19,899 nt of DNA, taken from assembly GCA_047626195.1 (NCBI GenBank), contig JBLHSN010000075.1:1-19899 (forward strand). The letters are read 5' to 3'. The translations under genes and the position numbers were made by a program. The notes under the pieces are model-generated. The model was not told the origin of the DNA. It searched no databases and saw only the letters and a list, made by a program, of their open reading frames with translations. Shown here piece by piece: positions 15,162 to 19,899 of this stretch (within the stretch, counting starts at the first letter, position 1; the number at the start of each line of letters is the position of its first letter). This stretch comes from CAJXTB01 sp047626195. Its GTDB lineage: Bacteria; Myxococcota_A; UBA796; GCA-2862545.

Positions 15162-17507
15162 GTGCGGCCCGTTCTTCGCGCGTTGGACCTCGAGGGCTCT
15201 GCGGTTACCGCGGTCCTGGGTCCAACCAACACAGGTAAGACCCACCGAGCATTGCAAGCCATCAGTGGTTCACGCTCGGGGATGATTGGCCTTCCGTTGC
15301 GCCTTCTGGCCCGCGAGGTGTACGACCGTTTGCGGGCTGAGAAGGGAGATGACGCTGTTGCGTTGGTAACGGGTGAGGAAAAACGCGTTCCGCCTGGTGC
15401 GCGCTACTTTGCCTGCACCGTCGAAGCCATGCCGCTCGACCGGGCCACAGATGTGGTGGTCGTGGATGAAGTGCAGCTAGCGACGCACCGTACCCGTGGG
15501 CACGTGTTTACCGACCGCATCCTCCACGCTCGCGGCCTTCGGCACACGATGTTCTTGGGCTCGGACACCATGGCGCCACTGCTCGAAGAGATGGTGCCGT
15601 CCATTCAGATCAGCTCTCAGACCCGGCTTTCGGCACTGACCCACTCGGAGCCGAGAAAGCTGACCAGTCTGCCCAAGCGGTCGGCAGTGATCGGCTTTAG
15701 CGTTGCCCGAGTCTATGATCTGGCTGAACGTCTGAAGGCCCGTCACGGCGGTGCGGCAGTGGTCCTGGGGGCGCTGTCTCCTCGCGCTCGCAATGCGCAA
15801 GTCGCCATGTATCAGTCCGGTGAGGTGCCGTACCTTGTGGCGACAGACGCCATTGGTATGGGGCTGAACCTAGACGTCGACCATGTGGCGTTCAGCGATA
15901 CCCGCAAGTGGGATGGCCGGTCGCAGCGCGAGTTGAGCCCGGCTGAACTTGCGCAGATTGCCGGTCGAGCCGGCCGGTTTACCCGAGATGGCACGTTCTC
16001 CACGCTCACCGAGACCGAGCCGCTGTCGCCCTCGGTGATTCATGCGATAGAAAATCACACCTTCCGTCCGGTAGATGAGGTGTGGTGGCGAGAGTCGGAG
16101 CTGGACTTTGACTCCTTAGATGGCTTGTTGGCATCGCTTGTACGGCCTGCACGCCGTCCATACTTGCGCCGAATGCGCGACGCAGACGACCACCAGGCAC
16201 TGCAACAGCTTGCCGGTGTAGACGCCGTTCGCCTCCGCGCGACGTCGCTAGAGCGAGTTCAGCTGCTTTGGGAGGTCTCCCAGGTTCCAGACTTCCGCAA
16301 GACCTTGACCGACAGCCACACCGAGCTGTTGGCGCGTATCTATGTGCAGTTGGTCGACCATGGAAGACTTTCCGACCACTGGGTCGAGGGTCGCGTTGAC
16401 CGTCTCGACAACGTCAACGGTGATCTCGACGCCTTGATGACGCGTATCGCTTGGGTGCGAACCTGGAGCTACTTGTCCCAGCGGCGAAGCTGGTTCTCCG
16501 ACGGCCCCGCTTGGCAGGCCAAATGTCGGGCGATTGAAGAGAGCCTGTCCGATGCGGTGCACGAAGCGCTGACCCGTCGGTTCGTCGAGCGTCGTCTTCG
16601 TCTTCGTTTGGCAGACTTGTCATCGGTCGTACGCTTGGACAACGACGCCGTTGTGGTGGATGAGGAGATTGTCGGTGTCGTGCGCGGGTTGTCGTACACG
16701 CCAATGACTGGAATCAAGCTCGCCGGAGAGGTTCGGGCCGAGGTCATTGCACGGATTGCATCGCTCGCGACCGCCTGTTCGGTCGCGCCGGACAGCGATT
16801 TTGGGCTGTCTGCCGAGCATGCGCTGCTGTGGGACGACCGCGTGGTCGGGCGCTTTGAAGCTGGGGATGACTGGCGCTCGCCGAAGCTGCGCGTGGCGCG
16901 GACTGTGGACCTGTCGGTGGCCCTTCGCGGGCAGCTCGCAGCACGGTTGGCGCGCGTGGGCCAAGAGGCCGTCGCGGGACTGCTAGAGCCGGTCACACCC
17001 ACCAAAGAGCTGTCGTCTGCCGCACGCGCGCTGCTGTACCAACTTGAACGTCACCTGCTCACGGTGAAGCGGGTCAATGTAGAGGAGTGGGTCCGCGAGC
17101 TGACCCCAGCGGACAAGAAGGCTCTGGCGCGCCGGGATGTTCGTATTGGACGCTTGGCGGTGTACGTCGCTTCCCGCCTCAAGCCGGTCTACGTCGAACA
17201 ACGTAACTGGCTGGATGCAATCGCCCGAGGTGTGCATCCTCTGCCGGAGCCGCCGCATGCCCAGGCTATGTCGCTTCCGGTGGGAGAGCGAAAGCCCAGT
17301 GAATGGCTGCGGCTTGGATTCTGGGTGGCGGGGCCGCGTGCTGTTCGGGTTGACGTGGCTGAGAACGTTGCGGCACGTACTCGAAAGCACCAGCGCAAGA
17401 ACGCGGGACTACCGGATGGTTTGGCGAGTCTTCTAGGGTGCAAACGGGACCAAGAAGAGGCGGTGGCGTTGGCCCTTGCCCCGCCAAAGCGTAGGCGTCG
17501 CAGGTAG
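15162..17507 (+). CDS. SUV3-type DExH RNA/DNA helicase
   Basis: A 781-residue superfamily-2 helicase of the SUV3 group. Seen: motif I LGPTNTGKTHRAL (P-loop 20-27), LPLRLLAREVYDRL (Ia), motif II VVVDEVQLA (DEVQ 102-105), motif III FLGSDTMAP, motif V ATDAIGMGLNLDVDHVAFSD (228-247), motif VI QIAGRAGRF (265-273). Residues about 360-480 (LLWEVSQVPDFRKTLTD, SHTELLARIYVQLVD, RLDNVNGDLDALMTRIAWVRTWSY) resemble the C-terminal part of alphaproteobacterial SUV3-like helicases. The last residues, PPKRRRRR, are strongly basic. Mitochondrial SUV3 unwinds RNA in the degradosome with PNPase; the bacterial role is less known. The start is GTG at 15162 with GGAGG five bases upstream; an ATG four bases earlier is out of frame. 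Co-directional with the DUF1279 gene 18 bp upstream. Confidence 0.9.
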   Translation: MRPVLRALDLEGSAVTAVLGPTNTGKTHRALQAISGSRSGMIGLPLRLLAREVYDRLRAEKGDDAVALVTGEEKRVPPGARYFACTVEAMPLDRATDVVVVDEVQLATHRTRGHVFTDRILHARGLRHTMFLGSDTMAPLLEEMVPSIQISSQTRLSALTHSEPRKLTSLPKRSAVIGFSVARVYDLAERLKARHGGAAVVLGALSPRARNAQVAMYQSGEVPYLVATDAIGMGLNLDVDHVAFSDTRKWDGRSQRELSPAELAQIAGRAGRFTRDGTFSTLTETEPLSPSVIHAIENHTFRPVDEVWWRESELDFDSLDGLLASLVRPARRPYLRRMRDADDHQALQQLAGVDAVRLRATSLERVQLLWEVSQVPDFRKTLTDSHTELLARIYVQLVDHGRLSDHWVEGRVDRLDNVNGDLDALMTRIAWVRTWSYLSQRRSWFSDGPAWQAKCRAIEESLSDAVHEALTRRFVERRLRLRLADLSSVVRLDNDAVVVDEEIVGVVRGLSYTPMTGIKLAGEVRAEVIARIASLATACSVAPDSDFGLSAEHALLWDDRVVGRFEAGDDWRSPKLRVARTVDLSVALRGQLAARLARVGQEAVAGLLEPVTPTKELSSAARALLYQLERHLLTVKRVNVEEWVRELTPADKKALARRDVRIGRLAVYVASRLKPVYVEQRNWLDAIARGVHPLPEPPHAQAMSLPVGERKPSEWLRLGFWVAGPRAVRVDVAENVAARTRKHQRKNAGLPDGLASLLGCKRDQEEAVALALAPPKRRRRR

Positions 17508-17629
17508 AACCGATGCAGTTGGATTCGGTGGGTGGCAGCTTGCTGCGGCATCAACGTATATGGGTCCATACAACGTCGATCAACCGTGATTGTCCGCTGT
17601 GAGGATGGCGCGGTCAACCGAATGTCGTG

Positions 17630-18772
17630 ATGCCCTCGGACCCCACAATTACCGGCGAGGCGTGCTCGCCGCTGGACACGGGTGGGGGCGAGGCGAACTG
17701 CACTGTTGACTCAGATTGCTCTGGATGCGAGCGCGCGCTGTGTAGAGCGGAATGACCGGTCGTCTGGGTGGAACTTCTGTACATGGCAGCCGTCACGCAC
17801 AACGGATGACCAGTGTCCGACTGGTCATGTGTGACCACCGAACGCCATCAACGGGAAGAGATTGCCGTTTCTGTCTGTGTCCCGGCCGGCTGCACCACGG
17901 GTGCGGACTGTGAGAGCGGGGAGTGTGGCCTCGGTGTGGTGAATGATGACTGCATGGGGCATGTGGACTTGGCGTACCGGTCCGATGCCGATGACTGCGG
18001 TGTTGGCAGTGACGATGTCTTCGATGGCACCGGTATTGACCAGACGTTTGAGCGGCCGATGTGTGTGGTTCGCTCCAGCGGTACCTTCATCTTTGAGTTC
18101 GACAATTGTGATGTCGGCCGCCCGCTTCGAGTGGACGGCGAGAATCGTGTGGCATCGACGAGCAACATCCACGGCGGGTCGGCCGACCTTCACGGTGAAT
18201 CGTCTGCGACGGACTATGCGCTGGTTCTCGCTGAGTACTGGTCGCACGTCTGCGCCATGGAACACGCGAGGGTCGCGAGCGTTAACCGCGTCAGCCCACA
18301 GCTCATGGCCTTGGGCGCGCCGGCAGACTTGGTGCGTCGTACGCAACAGGCGGCTGTCGATGACGTTCCCCATGCTGAGAGGGCTTTTGGTCTGGCCGCG
18401 CATTTTGAGGGGGTATCGGTTGGGCCCGGTCCGCTGTCGCTGCGAGGGGTGTCCTTGGAGGCGTTCCCCGAACAGGTGCTCACCGATCTTGTTGAAGAGG
18501 CTTGTGGTCGCATCGGTGTGCAATGATCCGGTCATTCACGAGGTTCTACAACAGATTTGTGCGGACGACTTCGTGGCTCACAGCTGGCCTGGGCGACGCT
18601 GGATTGGATGCTGACTGCGCATCCACAGCTACGTCCAGTGGCACAAACGCTATTTGTCCGAGAGCTTGACCGCGTGGCACTAGGTGAGTTTGCCAGTGAT
18701 GGACCGGCATTGCCAAGCCGAGGCCTCCCGAGCGGGTCCGCGCGTCGGGCTACCCATCAGGACGTCGTCTAA
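17630..18772 (+). pseudogene. Ferritin-like-domain protein pseudogene with Cys-rich N-terminus
   Basis: Broken remains of an exported Cys-rich/ferritin-like protein of a kind common in Myxococcota. From the ATG at 17630 the frame reads EANCTVDSDCSGCERALC, then meets TGA at 17753 and again at 17807, and continues from 17813: GCTTGADCESGECG, GRPLRVDGENRVAS and the ferritin-like core AEYWSHVCAMEHARVASVNR, LMALGAPADLVRRTQQAAVD, DVPHAERAFGLAAHFEGVSV, GPGPLSLRGV, ending at TGA 18524. The next helix continues in another frame (NDPVIHEVLQQICADDFVAH) and the last in a third (LAWATLDWMLTAHPQLRPVA) to TAA 18770-18772. So there are two nonsense codons and at least two frameshifts. The ExxH ligand motif is DDVPH here, and the second helix's glutamate is lost. 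The 122 bp before it (17508-17629) contain only small inverted repeats, such as GCAGC-TT-GCTGC at 17535-17546. Confidence 0.8.
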
Positions 18773-19899
18773 AGCAGCTTGCGCCCGCCGTTGTGGCCTT
18801 GTTCTCCGAGCGCCGCGCTGCGTAGTGTGGTCGATAGTGTGGGGGCCAGCGGGAAGCGTTCTTCTCGGTAGCCTGGGCCGTGGGGATGCAGGGCAATCAC
18901 GGTGTGCAGCGGTACAGCCACGTGTGGGATGTCCGCTCGCGGGATGTCTAAGAAGTAGCCCAATAGCGAACGAATGATGGCTTGGTGTGCGACCAGCAGG
19001 ACCGGCCCGCGCGTGCGCTCGAGGTCCAGGACCATGGGGTCCAGACGCTCGATGACGTCGGCGTATGATTCGCCGCCTGGGTAGCGGTAACTGAGTTTAT
19101 CGCCTTGGCGGGCGGCAAATTCGTCGGGCTTGCGTGCGGCGATTTCGGCGTAGGTCATGCCGTCACAGACTCCGGCTTCGATCTCGTCTAAAGCGCGGCG
19201 CGGACTATGGGTGGTTCCAAGAGCGCTTGCGGTCTGGCGAGCGCGCCTGAGAGTGCTGCTCCATACACGCGACAGGGGGCGCTGGCGGAAGAACTCACCG
19301 AGGGAGTGGGCGTAGATCTCGCCATCTGCGGAGAGGGGGGAGTCACCTCCGAGCTGGCCCGAGGTGTTGAACTCGGACTGGCCGTGGCGAGTGACCCAGA
19401 TGGTGCGCGGCACTGCTGAGAGGTTTGCCAAGTAGTCGGTGAGTCGACGCGGGATCACCCGCTCGGGGTCGGTCAGGATGACCTGGCGGCCCGCGTCGAC
19501 CAAGCGAACCCACGCTGGGTCGCTGTCTCCGAGCGGCTCGTAGACGGTGCGGTAGTGGTCAATGCGCCGGCGAAAGTCAGCGACCGCTTCGTCTGCCTCA
19601 ACCCCGGTATAGTCGGGGGAGAACAGCTTGGTCTCGCGGATGTTGCGCTCAATAATAGCGGGGTCGTCGCAGGAGAGCTCGACAAAGGCAGTCTGGATGC
19701 CGTGTTTGACGCAGACTTCGCGTACCCAGCTTCGGCGGGCTTGGGTCGTGTTGGTGGCGTCATAGAAAGCGACCTCTCCGCCATCTATAAAGAAGGCCAA
19801 CACCTCGTCCATGGTGGCTTGCGCGGCTTCTCGGCGTGAGGACATGCCGGCCGGATTGCTCGGGTCAAAGAAGCCGTGAGGCACCTTGGCACCGAACAG
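18769..19899 (-). CDS. Bifunctional 6-phosphofructo-2-kinase / fructose-2,6-bisphosphatase (N-terminus off the right edge)
   Basis: The last 376 residues of a PFKFB-type enzyme; the frame is open through the right edge (LFGAK before VPHGFF), so the kinase Walker A is outside. The kinase part shows NPAGMSSRREAAQATMDEVL, VAFYDATNTTQARRSWV (animal PFKFB has VAVFDATNTTRERR), and SPDYTGVEADEAVADFRRRI. The phosphatase part shows the histidine-phosphatase motif VTRHGQSEFN (catalytic His at 19384-19386), GGDSPLSADG, STLRRARQTASALG, EIEAGVCDGMTYAEI with the acid/base Glu, YRYPGGESYADVIERL, VAHQAIIRSLLGYFLD and PLHTVIAL. The order and spacing match the eukaryotic bifunctional enzyme throughout, so both activities are plausible: making and removing fructose 2,6-bisphosphate, the allosteric signal of glycolysis in eukaryotes. 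The C-terminal tail after PLHTVIAL is short. Its stop overlaps the end of the ferritin-like pseudogene. Confidence 0.9.
   Translation of the reverse strand: MFGAKVPHGFFDPSNPAGMSSRREAAQATMDEVLAFFIDGGEVAFYDATNTTQARRSWVREVCVKHGIQTAFVELSCDDPAIIERNIRETKLFSPDYTGVEADEAVADFRRRIDHYRTVYEPLGDSDPAWVRLVDAGRQVILTDPERVIPRRLTDYLANLSAVPRTIWVTRHGQSEFNTSGQLGGDSPLSADGEIYAHSLGEFFRQRPLSRVWSSTLRRARQTASALGTTHSPRRALDEIEAGVCDGMTYAEIAARKPDEFAARQGDKLSYRYPGGESYADVIERLDPMVLDLERTRGPVLLVAHQAIIRSLLGYFLDIPRADIPHVAVPLHTVIALHPHGPGYREERFPLAPTLSTTLRSAALGEQGHNGGRKLL

Noticed and set aside
17535..17546. GCAGC-TT-GCTGC as a terminator after the helicase gene
   Set aside because: The loop is only two bases and no T run follows.
17813..18526. 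A 237-codon open frame that could be called an intact ferritin-like gene
   Set aside because: Homology extends upstream through two stops and downstream through two frame changes, and ligand residues are lost; annotated as part of a pseudogene.
17825..18535. A 236-codon minus-strand open frame opposite the ferritin-like pseudogene
   Set aside because: No family resemblance, whereas the plus strand carries readable ferritin-like motifs in order.

Overview
This 19.9 kb window is a compact, fairly GC-rich bacterial chromosome segment. The gene content suggests a Myxococcota-like ('deltaproteobacterial') organism: a winged-helix/ATPase/TPR regulator, remnants of a Cys/Trp-rich RCC1-repeat protein and of the 'MEHA-VAS' ferritin-like family, a secreted CsgG-like protein and a pentapeptide-repeat protein. 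This placement is inference from gene families; there is no rRNA or other marker gene here. No tRNA, rRNA, CRISPR array, insertion sequence or prophage gene was recognised.

Layout. (i) 1-3032, minus strand: pyruvate dehydrogenase operon pdhA-pdhB-pdhC (E1 alpha, E1 beta, E2; E2 runs off the left edge), tightly packed (TAA directly followed by ATG between pdhA and pdhB). (ii) 3241-5385, minus: a 714-residue OmpR-type winged-helix/P-loop NTPase/TPR regulator directly upstream of the pdh operon. A 35-nt inverted repeat lies just ahead of its GTG start and folds into a continuous 16-bp stem only on the minus-strand RNA. (iii) 5453-6665: a decay zone with an RCC1-repeat remnant (minus) and an alpha/beta-hydrolase pseudogene (plus) whose nucleophile elbow reads GHS-stop-GG. 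(iv) 6713-9428, plus: ferredoxin-NADP reductase, then a pentapeptide-repeat protein fused to a probable beta-propeller. (v) 9425-11326, minus: small tetraspan-like membrane protein, probable outer-membrane protein, HAD-family hydrolase. (vi) 11370-12845, plus: voltage-gated K+ channel with an RCK domain, convergent with a secreted CsgG-like/TPR protein (12852-14687, minus). (vii) 14778-17507, plus: DUF1279 (FAM210-type) membrane protein followed 18 bp later by a SUV3-type DExH helicase. (viii) 17630-18772, plus: frameshifted ferritin-like pseudogene. (ix) 18769 to the right edge, minus: eukaryotic-type bifunctional 6-phosphofructo-2-kinase/fructose-2,6-bisphosphatase.

How it hangs together. 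Two genes act at central carbon metabolism (PDH complex, PFK-2/FBPase-2), and a third supplies reduced ferredoxin or NADPH. Several intact genes have their best-known relatives in eukaryotes or mitochondria (SUV3 helicase, FAM210, PFKFB, Kv/RCK channel). No defence system, biosynthetic cluster or mobile system is evident. The items most worth following up are the regulator-leader hairpin, the SUV3/DUF1279 pair, the PFKFB homologue, the pentapeptide/propeller fusion and the three decayed genes.
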